In this document: one piece after another, positions 26,901 through 39,982 of the stretch
How the letters are laid out: each line of letters begins with the position of its first letter
Position numbering within the stretch: position 1 is the stretch's first letter
NCBI GenBank assembly: GCA_037013685.1
Contig: CM072886.1
Location: 1,860,001-1,924,000 of the forward strand
Direction: 5' to 3'
Length of the DNA: 64,000 bases
Origin: Acridotheres tristis
Taxonomy: Eukaryota > Chordata > Aves > Passeriformes > Sturnidae
Translations under genes and position numbers: made by a program
Notes under the pieces: model-generated
What the model was told of the DNA's origin: nothing
The model's input: the letters and a program-made list of their open reading frames with translations, nothing else
Databases searched by the model: none

Positions 26901-29900
26901 TCCTGGAGCAAACCTATATTTTATCCTTTTTTTTTACCTCACATGTCTGCTGATGGTAAGCAGGAACCAAAGCTGGGTAATGGCTTTGTGAAAGCCACTA
27001 AGTGCAATGCATAAATTATTGCTTGTGTACAGGGCCAAGGGCTCTGTTGTGGAAAGAGCTGACGTGTCAGGTGGGCAATGAATGATCCTGAAAAACTCTT
27101 AGAGCTGTTAATAACTTGGTCAGCAAGGCTCACTCCTTCCATTAACTTTAATATGCTGATGAACTCTCAATTCTGTCTCCCTGTAGTGAATCATCTTTTC
27201 CTATCAGAAAAGGTGAAATGAAAAGCTCTATAAATAGATGCTAAACCCTTTGGAGATGGCAGAATAAAAATCTGCATTTTTAGACTGGGCCAAGGCTGTC
27301 AGTGTCAGCCTTAACTTGATTTTAGAATTAACCACTCCTAGCCTAGAAGGCACATCTGTCACTTCCACAATATTAAGGCTTCATTTTCTTGTTAAATACA
27401 GCTAAAGTAAGGAAACTTGGGGTAAGTCTGCAGGGATTTGGCTTTGGGCAGCTGAACTCATATTGAGGGAACAAATTCCTCCTGAAATGGGATGTCCCAA
27501 ACAGGCACACACCCAAATGGGATGTCCCAAGCACATGTCATTATACATAAAACTCATCCAAGCTGGCAGTGATACTCCAGTGTTATCAGCTGCCTGCTCC
27601 TCTTAGAGCAGTGAACCTGACAGATCTTCCTGAGGGTTTTCACAAAGCAGATTTCATGAAGCTGTGTAAAAGATCTTTTTAAGGGCATTAGGAAATACAA
27701 GTTGTGCACTGTGTTGCAGAGCAGGGCTCACTTTGTTAGGAAAATCTGTGACGTGCAAACACCATCCAAGTGCACAGAGCTGGGATTGCCTCTCCCAGTG
27801 CTGGGTGAAGGTGTGAGGTGAGGGAACTCCTCCCTACACAACACAGACGTGGGGAAAGGACTGGAATTCTGGCAAGACTGTCCTGTATGAAGCTTTCCTC
27901 CCCCTCGGGGACACCATCCCATCTGGAATGTGAATATATCAACTTCATTATCAGCAAGGGAGGTGCTCTGCCATGCTCTGCAAGCTGCTGGAAATCCTTG
28001 TCCTGCCTGCCTTGTTTCTGTAATTAAAGCTTCTTGCACCATCCCTCCTACCTAAAGCTGTCCAAGAGCTCTAACTTCTGATTTCTCTCTTAATTTTGTA
28101 ATTGATTGCTTGTTTGACACCAATCTTTTCCATTTTTACTCCCACCACCAAGATTTCTTCTGCTTTTTTTTTTTGTTCCAAAGAAGATCTTCCTGAATGC
28201 AGAGAGGTCAGAGAAATAATGAAGTACATAATAATGGGATACATGGGAAAACTGCCCCTTCCTTTCAGCACACATTGGCCCCAAGAACAGCCATTGTGCA
28301 AGTGCTGCCTGAAGCCTTTCAGAGAGAGAAAATCAATAGCAGGGCATTTAATAGTTTAGTGTAGCACTTGGGAGATACAATCTCCTTTTACTTTGGCAGC
28401 AGCAGTGGGAGGAGAGTCAGGGATAACGAATTGATCAGAGGTGGAAGTTTGTTTTCAGGGGTGGTGGGGAGGGGAAGCATCCTGGAAGCAGCTTTCTAAT
28501 GATGCTCCCTGTGACTTTATATCCAAATATTTCTGTTCTATTTATTGCAGTCTAGAGCTGGGTGCTGGGGGGTGGTAGTGAGCCTGGCTCTGCATTCTGC
28601 CTTCACCTTCAGCCAAGTGTATTGGAGATGGTGCTCAAATCCTGCCTTCCTTTCATTGCTTTCATTTCAGAAGTGGCCAGCAGAGTCTCCGTGCTTTGCT
28701 CAGGTCTGGTGGCACAGACAGCTTGAGCTGGGACGTGCTCAGGGGGGAGAGAGCTCTTAGAGCAAAAGGCTCTGTGCCAGGCTGCTGGACAGGAACAACC
28801 TCCTGGAGATGGTGACTGCGCTGCAGAGAAGGCACAGCCTCATCCCAGCAGCGCCCTTTGTGGGGTGCTGGCACCAGGGAACGCTGCAGAGTGTGGGACA
28901 GGCACTCCAGTCCATCACACGCTGCCATCCTTGCCTTAAATAGGGGCTTTTCAATTTTTTTCTGCTCAATTTCCCTGCCTGGCTGATGATTCATTCTTTT
29001 TATTGTTCTTTTAGAACAAAGGGCAGAAAAAATGGAGCCATCTTCCAGCTTGCTGCACCTAGATAAAACCAGAATTGCTGTATTTATATATGCACGGCCT
29101 TATTGAGGCAGCAATATTATTCATCAGTAGTAAATACTGTAATTATTGTTATAATATTCTCTTCCAAAGCTTTTCACATTATTTTAAAGTTTCATTGTAT
29201 CCTTTTCTAAATGAATTTGTTCTGGTTTAACTGAGGCATAGCAGTGATTTTTTTTAAATTTTATTTTCTATGATTCAATCCAATGTAAGATGACATTAAA
29301 AGCCAGCTATGTTTTAGCAGAGAAGGGAAAGCAAAATAATTTTTTTGGCCACCTTTCAGCTACTGTTTTTTTTTCCTGGTATGTGTTATTTGATTCCCAA
29401 ATCTGAATTCCAATATTGGAAGTATATTCCTGTCTGTGTGCTTGTCAATACAATAAGTACTGTTTACTCACTTGCTTTAATTTACCACAGTTATCATTCT
29501 CACTTGAATAACTTTTGTCCTGCATGATTAATCACAGTCAGAAAAAAATAGATTTTTCTTTTAGAACTGTGGAAAAGGTGCTTTTAAAGCTAAATTCTGG
29601 AAGTACATGCTGGGAAAAATCTTTTTCATGTCTGTAAGCCCAGTGACTTTAATAGAGCTGTGCAGTCAGAGGAGGATGGGGCTGTGAGTGGTAACTGAAG
29701 TGTGGCCACCACCAATATGGGATAATGAAAAACAGAGTCAATGAAATGCACAGTTGCTTGTAAAATGTGCCATAAACTGATGATTCAGCAGCTCCACAGT
29801 TATCACACATTTATCAGGCAGGTAACATAAATTTTGTGAGACTGTGTGCAATAACTCTTGGAAGACCTCAGGGTAATATAGCACCAGTCAGATTTCAACG

Positions 29901-32900
29901 TGAATCTATTTTTAAAAATCAGGTTTTCCTCCTCTTCCCTCCACTGCTGGGGTGTAACAAAGCTCAGGTAACACAGATAATGCTTAAATCAAGAGAGGAG
30001 CCCTGGGAATTGCTACAAATGGGATTTTTCTGCAGCATTTTAGTTTAAATTATTCCTATTGGCAGATGATTCCATTAAAAAAATCCCACAGATCTTGCCA
30101 TTTTCCACCACTTTTTGTGTAAAGTGGATGCCAGGGGACCACTAGGGTCAAATGAAAGTTTAGTGAATGCAGAAGCACTGAGAGGAATAAAATGTCTCCA
30201 GAGCACATCACCAGCCTGGGAATTCACTGCCACAGGAGGTCGAGTCTTGCCTGTAGCTACATTTTTAAGCCAGTGATATAATTTTATTAGAGTTGTATTT
30301 TTTTTTTTTTAGTTATTCCAGCTAGAAGGGAAATAAACTAATCAAGTCTCTTGATTCAGACAATAACCAGCTTTCACACGTGGGGTCTGGAGGGAAATTC
30401 TCTTATTCAGTCCAATCCAGTGAGTCAATCTGTGTTTCTTTTTAGCTTTAAACTCCTTGGAATCATTTGGTGTCAGTCACTGCCCCACTGGCAGCATCTG
30501 TGGCTGCCCATCAGATTTTTGCAGTTAATTTTGTGAGAGTTTATGCAGGATGGAGAGAGGCAATTTGCTTTTTTTTTTTTTTTTTTTTTTTGATGTAACC
30601 ACCAGTTTCTTTTCCACCCTCTCCCATCCATGGTCATGTCTAATGGCAAGTTTATTAAAAGCAGCCTCAAGTTTCTTTTCTTCCTCTCGGATAACTGACG
30701 CAAATGTTCGACTGTTTTCATAAACTATTTGCCTTCCAAGCTTACCCAGAGTGTCTAAAAAATGCAGTTTATTATTCCTGTAATAATAAGATCTCTCCTC
30801 TGCAATCTGCAGCTTCCCTGCTCATCTGAGGGATGAATTCACACAGGGAGCCAGAATTAAGGGATCTGAGCAACCTCCATTAACAAACCCATTGTTTCCA
30901 ACTGTACTCATTAGTTAATTCTCTTTTGCATATTTAGAAGTTGTCACCTGATGCAATTTCACTGGGATTTCTGCCTTTGGATGCATGGAAAATTCTTTCC
31001 CTTCAGTTGGGAGCTCTGCAGGAAGAAGCAGGATTCAGTACCAAGACTGATTTGACATAGACATGACACAAATGAGCTGAACTCCCTTTTTTTTTATTCT
31101 TCTTTTTTTTTTTTTGTTTTTCTGTCAGGGTGAATGAAAGCAGCAACGAAATCTTGGTAGAGAGTGACTTCTTGGGAGAGCAGCTTGAAAATCTGCAGGT
31201 GGATCCAGGGAGCAGCACAAGTGCACAGAAACCTGTCCTGAGGAAAAGAAAAGGTGAGGGGGAGCCTTCAGCCACAGCCACGTCCCCTGTGTCACCTCTG
31301 GGCTTTATAGACAGCGACAACATTCGGGCTCCACCTGCCAAACCCAGCCCAGTGCTTGACCTTGTGGTGATGGGACCTGCTCACACCCAGGAGGAAAAAT
31401 CCTGACCCTTCCTAACTGAAGAGGATTTCCCCCCAGGTTTTAGTGGGAGCAGGATTTTTGTAGCTTGTTTTCATGGGATAACTCCACAAAAAAAAAAAAA
31501 AAGGAAAGCTTTCCCCTGCTCTGTGTTGCCCCCGGAGCTCCCTTTGCACTCGTGCCTGAGGGATTCAGCTGAAGGTTAAGAGCAGAATTAAAGGACGCAT
31601 CCCAATTTAAGGTCTGTCAGTGCCTATGAAAAACTATTGCTGGTGATGAAGTAATTAGATCTGGTGTAATTTATTATCCCATGAACGTGATAATCTCCTG
31701 CTATAAATATGAAAACCTCCCTGGCGTAGTTAAAGAAGAAGAATTCATGGTGGATGTTAAATTTTTATTTCTCTGATCAGATCCTTTTATTGCTTAAGGA
31801 CTCTGATTCTGTAAAGTGTCTAAACCAATAAAATGGCACATATTCTTAAGGAAATTTTTCCAGTGGTTTCCCTTTTTATGTGTATTTTTGTAAAGTAAAA
31901 AGACTTCAAATGCCAGAAGAAGAACAGCAGGGAGGGGAATTTCAATTTGGCAAATGTTGGGGTGGTGTCAGGCTGAGTTAGGGTGACCAGAGGGACCACA
32001 GGGCTCATCAGAGACCTTGGATGAGCCCTTCAGAGGAACCTTTATACTGAATGGGTACCTCAAACCTACTCCTCTCTGTAAAACATGGATTTGTTCCTTA
32101 GAGCAGGATTGCTGTGTCCTGATTCAGACAATAACCAGCTTTCACAGGATTGCTGTGTCCTCCAGCTCACACTGACTCATTCTCATGTGGATTTTTTTAT
32201 GAGCATTGATTTTTTTAAGAGTTGTCTCACCTGTATTAACTGAGAGCAGAAAAGAGTTTATATCCCGATAGTATGGGAGCATTCTGGTGCTGTTTTATAC
32301 AGAGTTTAAGTGAGTTTCTGAGTGCTCAGACACAAGCTGGTGAAGTGTTGATGTGTTCTGTTATCAAAGATTCCCCTTGCAAGCTCCAAGAGAGACAAAC
32401 TCTCCGGGTCCTGAGGCTTTTTGGTCAAGTTTTGTTGTGCTGTAGTAAAGTTTTAGTAACTCCCCTCTGGCAGCTGGCATTTCATAGCCAGAGGAAGAAG
32501 CTGTTTTCACCAGTGTGACAGATCCCTTCTTACTAAATATTTAGTTCATTAATCTCCTCTGCTTAAGGACTAAAAGCAAAAGTAGAAAAGGATTGCCAGT
32601 AAGGCTAATAAGGAGAAATCCTCTCTAAATCCATGAGATGAGTAGGTAACAATCTATTTCTCTCTCCTGCTTTGATGTGAGCTTTGTGATGTGCCAAAAC
32701 TGGAGTTTGTACAAGAACCAAGTCTACAAGTCTGCAATACACCTCTTCAGCAGAGCATGGAGGTTATCTCAATGCTTTCATGCCACTGGCTGAGGAAATA
32801 AGAAGAAATGAAAAGCCTGAATATAAAATAGAGACTAGAGAACCTGCTAATTAACATAGTATTTTCCTTTCTTTCTGAAAGTGCAAAATTGGAGAGAGCT

Positions 32901-34636
32901 GATCTAATTGCTAATCTAATGTTTCTGGTCTCTTCAATTCAAGGGAAGTAGATAATGATGCTAAGGGGCTGGAAACAACCCAGTTGTGTTTTAAAATTAT
33001 TCAGGCTTTTCATTTTCTGTGCTTTTTTCCTGTTTTATCCAAATTCCAAATTATCAAAGAATAATCCCAGAGGAGGGATAGGTAAGTAACAGCAGGTTTT
33101 CCTCAGCCTTGTAAAGCACAGCCTCAAGATCAAAAGCATTTTTTAGTTATACAATGCAGCCTTTTCTTCTCATTTGTTTTTGTCAGAGTTCAGTACTGTC
33201 CAACCAGGTTCTTTCAGATAATTCCACACGAGGAGGATTTAGTGTTTTAATACCAAATGTACTTATTTGAAGATATTTGATATTATGAGGGATATGAACT
33301 GGGGAAAGGGATACAGAAATGTGCCAACATGACAACACAAACCAGAAATTTCCATTTTCAATAGGAGCATGACACAGGTGGCTGTTCACTGTCATGGTGC
33401 TGTATTCCCAGTTATAAGGACTGCAGCCAGCTCCAGCCTGTTGCTTTCTTCATTTAGCAGGTTTTTTTTTATTTTTATCACTTATTTGGGGCTGAACCAC
33501 ACAAATCCTTCCCTCATGTTACATGGCTCCAGGTAGGTAGTGCTGGCTATTGATTATTTTAGAGAAAGACATTTATTTACATTTTCTAAAATGATTCAGC
33601 CTTCTGTCTACAGCAGAGATCACCCTGCAGCCCCTCAGTACTGCAATAGCTGTGCTCACTTATTTGAATTATATTTTCTCTATAACCCTGAAAAAAGTTT
33701 CTGATTTTTTTTTTTTTTTTAAATGACCAGAGCTGCATGTTTTGGGTAGACCTTTATTTAGGAAAGCATTCCTGAATTAGAACCTTGGTTTGAAGTACAC
33801 CTTGAAGTACATTTAACCTAGATTTTGTTGATGCTGAGGATCAAAATGCTTTTGCAAAAGTTGTTTCAATGAGTGCCATATGCAAGATTTGTCCCAGACA
33901 TTCAGGAAGCAACACTTGTCATAATCTGAAACAGAATTACAAGATTAACATCAAATTAATCCTTTTCAGCTGTTTGTCACCAATTGTTTTTTGTCACTTC
34001 AATATTTTGGATTGATTGTTTTCCTCCCTACATATGTAGGCACATATTTAGCCCTGAAATGCAAACTCATCATGTTTTCACTTTGCTGGAAGGAAATGAA
34101 AATAAATCTGTCATGTGTTTATGATATGTTATGGATGTAACATAGAATTTAGGAGCTTAAATATTTATTTAAGAGATTAAGTATATTATTTGAGAGAATA
34201 TTTATTCAGTGTTTCTTGATATTGACTCGGTGTGCTGCCAAAACTGATTTGCTGTTTTACTAAAACTCCATTCTGTGGTTGAATCCACAGCCCAGCCAAG
34301 CCTCCCCTGGCCTGTGAGTGACAGAGAGGAGCTCCCTGCAGCCCTGCCCACGCTGCCCCTGGAATCCCAGCTAGAGGAGCTGAGCATAAGGTATGTTCTC
34401 CCTTTCTCCATGCTGGGATTGCTCTTCCCTGGCTCAGGGAGAGGAGGAGCAGGTGCTCAGTCTGCTCTTTCTCGGGGCTCTCATAAAATCACTGCAGCTC
34501 CTGGGCTTCAGTGTTTCTTCCCCAGAACAGAGGTGACTGTTGGAAATTTGCTTTGAAGCTCCCCAGCTCACAGGGAAGTTTTTTCCTTTTGTTTCCTTGC
34601 AGGCCTGGGATCCAGCTGGATGAGAACAAAGGCTGA
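11970..34636 (+). CDS. CCDC13: Coiled-coil domain-containing protein 13, shortened C-terminus
   Basis: CCDC13 is a centriolar-satellite coiled-coil protein that family work links to ciliogenesis and genome stability. Thirteen phase-consistent coding exons: 11970-12184, 15525-15673, 17607-17749, 20000-20089, 20320-20436, 21274-21378, 22562-22726, 23255-23431, 24829-25032, 25851-25945, 31129-31253, 34291-34390, 34603-34636. They sum to 1719 nt (572 aa), against about 715 aa in human. The start lies six bases into the exon that opens at 11964 (AACAATGG). Exons 2-9 are heptad-rich coiled coil with family stretches such as '[20 protein letters not shown]', '[14 protein letters not shown]', '[13 protein letters not shown]' and '[14 protein letters not shown]'. 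Exon 10 is a Ser/Pro-rich linker. The 3' part is odd: one exon (28671-28831) looks dead and is left out here, and the last exon meets an early stop. Exon 12 could instead be read through to TGA at 31403. Introns hold only repeats and poly-T runs. The identity is firm; the last three exons are less so. Confidence 0.85.
28671..28831 (+). pseudogene. CCDC13: Eroded CCDC13 exon (exon fossil)
   Basis: A pyrimidine-rich acceptor (tttcatttcag) opens a 161-base stretch whose frames together resemble the CCDC13 segment around EIKALWQAA. The frame at 28672 gives a Ser-rich linker ([14 protein letters not shown]). From about 28751 the frame must shift to read EQKALCQAA. From 28788 it shifts again to read [15 protein letters not shown]. 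The donor position reads AAG/GC and not GT. Joined to exon 10, the first acceptor gives TGA across the junction. The alternative AAG acceptor three bases on meets TGA at 28813-28815. Skipping the exon keeps the frame (25945 to 31129). Assembly indels are the main alternative. Confidence 0.6.
31254..31832 (+). other. CCDC13: Possible alternative CCDC13 3' end (exon 12 read-through)
   Basis: If the donor at 31254 (AAAAG/GTGAGG) is not used, the frame stays open for another 50 codons to TGA at 31403-31405. An AATAAA follows at 31827-31832. This would make an intronically polyadenylated form lacking the last two exons. Sequence alone cannot say whether it is made. Confidence 0.4.
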
Positions 34637-34740
34637 AGGCTGCTCTGGAGGTGACTGTGAGAAAGAGAGAGGAAGATTTTAAGCTGTAACAAGTGATAGT
34701 GGAGCAAGTGAAGGATAGGTTTTCACTGGCCATTCAGTGA
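34637..34740 (+). pseudogene. CCDC13: Out-of-frame remnant of the CCDC13 C-terminal coding tail
   Basis: In the frame starting at 34633 the sequence reads [18 protein letters not shown], then TAA (34687-34689), then QVIVEQVKDRF. This resembles the C-terminal family segment (human, from memory: ENEMLKAAL then KEEDF and GQVKSVF). The live frame enters one base off and stops at 34634-34636. The old coding tail therefore appears to be untranslated now. Confidence 0.55.
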
Positions 34741-37700
34741 CACACACACAAGGGAAGAATTAAGCCAGATATTCCCCATCCTTTGGGCTGCAGAGCAGGG
34801 AGAGAGCCCAGGCACCAGTGTCACTTCTTTAGCATTTGCAGGAGAGGATGAGAAACAGAGATGAAATACAGAAAGTGAAGGTTTTATGTGTCAGCAATTT
34901 CTGCCTGTGAGAGTTGGCAAGCAGGGCTGGTTGGTGCAGTTTGGGAAGCTGCAATTCTGCGGGGGGATTTTGGGCAAAACCTCCCAGGTTTCAGCACAGT
35001 GTTCCCTGAGAGGGCTCGATATTCAATCTGCTGCTGCCTTTATCAGCTCAGGAAGGAATTTGCTGTACAAAAGTTAGGCCAGCCCCCTTCCTTAGAGCAA
35101 AACAAGCTCTGTTTTTATCCCCACACTGCTACCTGCCTGTCTCAGGCTTTCTGCAGCATTTCAGTGTTGAGGCACAGGATTAGCCTAGCCTGAGACTATC
35201 TGCAAATCAGCTTGGGGTGGGCTCCTCTCATCATTCCAACCTCTTTCTTTGCTTGAACATACTGGCAGCAGATTTCTGAAACTCCAGTGAGTTTCCACTG
35301 AAAAGCTGTGCAGATTCCCCCTGCAATGAATCAACATACCTTAAATTCAGCTCATTCCATACAAAACTTGCCATCCAGGTTATGAATTCCCTGTTTCTGG
35401 GACTCTGCATTCATCCATCAGGCAGATGTTGTTCTCTCTGGGAAGAAATGCTACAAAATGCAGGCAGGTCTTCACTGCAGCAGTGCTGGAACTTTTGGAG
35501 CTGCTGCAAACCCTGCCAGCCCTGTTCTTCTCTCCTGCAGCACGGTGAGGACACAGAGTGCAAGCTAATCAGGCATTGCCATGCAGCCTGCCAGTGCAGA
35601 GCAGCCTTGGGGATTCCAGGCAAATGGAGAGCCTGGCATTTTTGTACAGTGCTGCTTTGTTTCTCACTTGAAAGTCTTGAAAGCTTTTTTTTTTCTGCTT
35701 TGCTTTGTCAGCCTCTGTTTATGAGCCTGAAGTTTGTCAGGCTTTAACCCCAGCCAGCACCACCAGTGCAAAGTGGATTTGTGGGCATGAAAACCACTGC
35801 TCCCTTCCCCAGCATGGGAATTTCATCCTGACTCCCCTGTGCAGAGTGGAAAAGAGCAGAGGAGGAATCACTCCAGATGTGTTGTCCCTGTCTTTTTTTT
35901 TTCCTGCTTAGATTCAGAAATGTCTCTCTTCAAGAAATGTCTCTTTTCAAACAATTCCTGGAGTCCCTGATGGAGGAAGTCGGGGAGCTGGGGATAAGCT
36001 CAGCACCTGGGAGTTGACAGGGAATTAACCCTCCCTGTGCTCCCTGCTCCACTCCCCCAGCACTGCCCTAGAGCTCAGCCAAGCTCTCAGGGGCCTCTCT
36101 TACAAAAATCAGGACCATTCATTGCAATATTTTTCCTGCCAGTAGCATCAGAGGAAAAAGCATCTTGCAACCCTCAGTCATCTCTGGACAACTTGAGGAA
36201 TAAATCCTGGGTTGAGAGCGAGCCACAGCTTTGGTTTTCTGTTCAGGTCCATCCTGGGGTCTCTGTAGAGGGGAGGGATCCTCTGTTAGGGATTTTAAGG
36301 ACCTGCAGGAGTGAGCAGATCCCTTGGAAAAGCTGCCTGAGTAGGAGCAGGACTGTGGGGACTGTGCTGTGCAGTGGCTGCTAAATTCAGGCTGTAACTT
36401 GGAGCTGCAGGTTCTGATTTCACTTACACAGGAGTGTGAATCAATGATATTTTCCAGGAGCAGAGCAGAGACATCTGCTGCCCTTCCTTGTGCCCTGTCC
36501 CAGGGAAGCTGTGAACAAAACCTCTCTCCAGGAAAAAGGATCTGAAGCACAGGGACGAAAAGAAACTGGGATGTCACAGAACACACATGGCTCTCCTGAA
36601 AACCTCGAGTGCTGCAACACTCACTTCTTTAACCTTGTGCTTGTTTGGGGCTGCACAGAAGCATTTTCTCCCTTTTTCTGGACCACTGGATGCCTTATCA
36701 AAGAAAGAATCCAACCACTAGAAACCAGTTTATCTAGGCAGCCTGTACCTGTAAGCAGCTGCTCCTCATGGAAATGTGCAATCTGTCCCCTGTCACAGAA
36801 TGGGGGGGACAGAATGTCCAGGGCTTCTCAGTATTTTGAAATGCATTCCACATAGTGACTTGCCTTGAATTCTCCCCGTGCTGGCTCTTGCTGGTTCCCA
36901 ATTTTCAAGTGAGTAAACCAATTTTCTTGCACCATTTTGCTAAATATGAGAAACCCTGGGAGCCCTTGGGAGCAGCAGCCCCCTGTACCCCAACCCATCA
37001 CTCAGAGAACAAAATCAATGACAATATTTTTCTCTCTGCCTGAAAAATCCTCACACTAGAGATCCCCAGCCCCAGGATCTCTCCAGCACACTTGTGCTGC
37101 TTGAGCTGCACCGTTTCTTTCAGGGATACAGCTGCTATGAAATCACCACAACCCCCTGCTTCCCTTGGAATTTTCGGTGGGGGCTTTTTTTCCCTCATGG
37201 ATAAACACCAGCCTGTTAAAATCCTGCGTTTCAATTCTAATTTGAATTTCTCTGGCTCCAGTTTGCAGCCAGCCATTGTTTTGCCTCTCTCAGATAAAAG
37301 TACTGTGAGTCCCCAACATTTCCTCACTGGGACAACCCTCATCCAGTGAGAAGTCGTGTCCCAGGCAGCTTTTTGATAAGCTCTGAGTTTTTTCAGTCTC
37401 TCACTGCAGCTGATGGTGGTGACAGGCCAAAGGTGACAACGCTGGCACAGCCTGGTGGGTACAGTCAAGGTTAATTTTGCTGCCAGTGTTTAGTTATGGG
37501 TACTCCTTGTTAGGATTTGGCCAGTTCTTAACTCCAAATATGAGTTCTCTAAAAACTTGGGCTGAGCCAAAATTTGTCTCCTGCCTTGGAGCTGGGCAGA
37601 GCTCTTCCATGGAGCAGCCATAAAGTGCCTGATGGATGCATCCCATTTTAAAGTACAGCTGAACTGCTGAGAATAAATGATCTTTGATGAATTGTCCTTC

Positions 37701-38780
37701 TTTCCTTTGGGCCTCGTGCCAGGAGTTTACCTTCAAAGAGCTTTCCAAAGTGGCTGTAACATGAATTAAGTTGCATTAGGGTGGTTAAAGCTACAGGTTA
37801 TACCTGTATTGACACAGGAGAGCTCTCCCTGCCCTGGGATCTGCTTGGACAAGGGGCACAGGATCAGCTGAGGGGGTCAAAGCCCATCCCACAGGAATTT
37901 AGAGCCTGGACTGGAGCTGTGGAGCTCTGAGGCTCCAAAGCAGGAGAGGGACAGGAAGAAGAGGCAGTTTTCAATTCTTTACGTGGAAGAAGTGGGGAAG
38001 GAGCTGGTGGCAAAAGGGAACTGAGTTGGAACACATCCCCCTCCCCAGCAGCCCCAGCCAGCAGCTGCCACTGCCCTGCAAGGTACAGGGCAGGACAAAA
38101 GGGAAGAGGTTCAGCTGCAAATGGAAAAACACTCTGGCAGAGCCCCTGTGCTCTAAATTAAGCCACGACAGAGCCAAGGGGGGTATTGGGTTTCTCATTT
38201 TTCCCTTCATCCTCTCCCCTCCAGGCCCAGCTCCTGAGCTGGCTGCTCCCATGGGACAGGGTGGCCTCACTCAACAAATGCCACTTAAATCCCTGGGAGT
38301 CTCCACTTACAGCTCCAAAACCATCCCAGGTGGGGGCTGAATCCTGGGCTTAGAGCAGCTCATTGGTCAGGGAGAAGAGGGATCTGTGGGATGCAGTGTG
38401 GCAGCAAGGAATAGAGGGGTTACTCCAGTCTGTCACTGCCCTAACTGGGGCGTTTTTGGGGAATGGGAGGGGACTGTGAGGAGAGGAGCTGGAGGCACTG
38501 GGGTTTGACCTGATGCTGGGTAGGGGGAGGTGGGGAGAGCCTCCTTCAGAGCCCTTCCCTGGGGTTTGGCTGGAGGTTTGGGACCTTTGATGGGGTCATG
38601 GGTGCCATGGAGGATGGGCAGAGCCATTCTGGGGGTGCTAAGAGGGGTCCTGGAGGTGATGATGGATGGATGCATGGATGACATATCCCTCCCTCCTGAG
38701 CCATCCTGGTGGGATTGGCATGCTCCCAGTGATGTTTGCATGAGGAACCCAATGGGACAACCTCAGGCAGTAAAAACAAT
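34741..38780. other. Intergenic, no gene seen
   Basis: Between CCDC13 and HHATL. Only scattered short open frames without family resemblance or splice support. A possible late poly(A) signal (AATAAA, 36199-36204) is too far downstream to assign. I see no RNA gene or clear repeat family in this part. Confidence 0.5.
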
Positions 38781-38784
38781 CCAT

Positions 38785-39099
38785 GTGGGACCTATGAGAA
38801 CAGGAGAGGGACTCTGGACAAGGACATGGAGTGTAGGAAAAGGGGGAATGGCTTTAAACTGACAGAAGAGAGTAGGTTTAGAAGGGATATTGGGAAGGAA
38901 TTCCTGGCTGGGAACATGGGAGGCCCTGGCACAGGTGCCCAAAGAAGCTGCCCCTGGATCCCTGGAAGTGTCCAAGGCCGGGTTGGATGGGGCTTGGAGC
39001 AGCCTGGGACAGTGGAAGGTGTCCCTGCCCATGGCAGGGGGGGGAATTCAGAGGAACTTTGATGTCCCTCCCAACCTAAACCACTCTAGGATTTTATGA
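38785..39099 (+). mobile_element. CR1 LINE 3' fragment
   Basis: Shows 'ggctttaaactgacagaaga', 'cctggaagtgtccaaggc', 'ggaaggtgtccctgcccat' and the end 'ctcccaacctaaaccactct' with 'aggattttatga'. One of the longer CR1 copies in the window. Confidence 0.92.
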
Positions 39100-39943
39100 T
39101 TAAAACCTTCTGTGCTTCCCATTCAAATTTCTGCTCCAGCAGCCAGGGAGTTTGTTTGGTGTCCCCATTAACATTCCCAGTTTGTCCCAGACCTCCCTGA
39201 CATAGAGCCAAGCACCTTTCCTTGAACCCCACCACCTTTCTCAGGCACTAAAGAGGGACCTGGCTTCAAATCCTGAGCCACAACTTCCAGCAAGCCCTCA
39301 AATATTTGAAAAAAATATCACTTGAAGCAGCTCAAAGCCATAAACACTGGGGCAATAAAACACAGAAATGTCCTAAGTGCTGGGGAAGACACCCCAGTCA
39401 CACTAAAAATAAATCTTATCATATTAGAAGTTATTATATATTAGATATAATAAATCTATTATATTAGAAATCAGGAGTAAGGAGGATCAATTTTTTATCA
39501 TATCTATAAATAAAAGCTAAATTATTTTTATCACCACAGCTCCCAGAGCCTCATGAAAAAAACACTGCCTGGGCCCTTCACCTGTGTTGCACTTTGAATT
39601 CAGCAGGATCACGGATTTCTCAGGATTAAAAAAAAAACCAAAAAAACATGAAGAAGGTGAAAATCTACCATCTGTGTGAAACTGCCCAGGAGGAGCAGCA
39701 TGATGGGGCTATGGCAAAAAAAAAAAAAAAAAAAAAAATTTGAGGGCTGCCTTTGCTTTCTGCATGTATTGGGATGGGGAGTGAATGAATTTGGGAGCCA
39801 GGCAGGGGGTGACACTGATCTGCTTTTCCTGCCCCTCCCCACCACCACATCGAGCTGATGTCCATCCGTGTCCAGATTTATTTTCCCTCCTGCTGAGGCT
39901 CCTTGATGTAAAACCCCTGCCTGCCACAGGCACCGGGAGAGCG

Positions 39944-39982
39944 AGGAATTGTCAGGAATTGTCAGGAATTGTCAGGAATTGT
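39944..39982. repeat. 10-bp tandem repeat (GGAATTGTCA)n
   Basis: About four perfect copies of a ten-base unit in the interval between CCDC13 and HHATL. The perfect match between copies suggests recent expansion. Confidence 0.9.

Noticed and set aside
24829..31253. Direct join of CCDC13 exon 9 (25032) to exon 12 (31129)
   Set aside because: Exon 9 ends in phase 0, so this join reads Gly-Glu then a stop. Including the 95-base exon at 25851 restores the frame.
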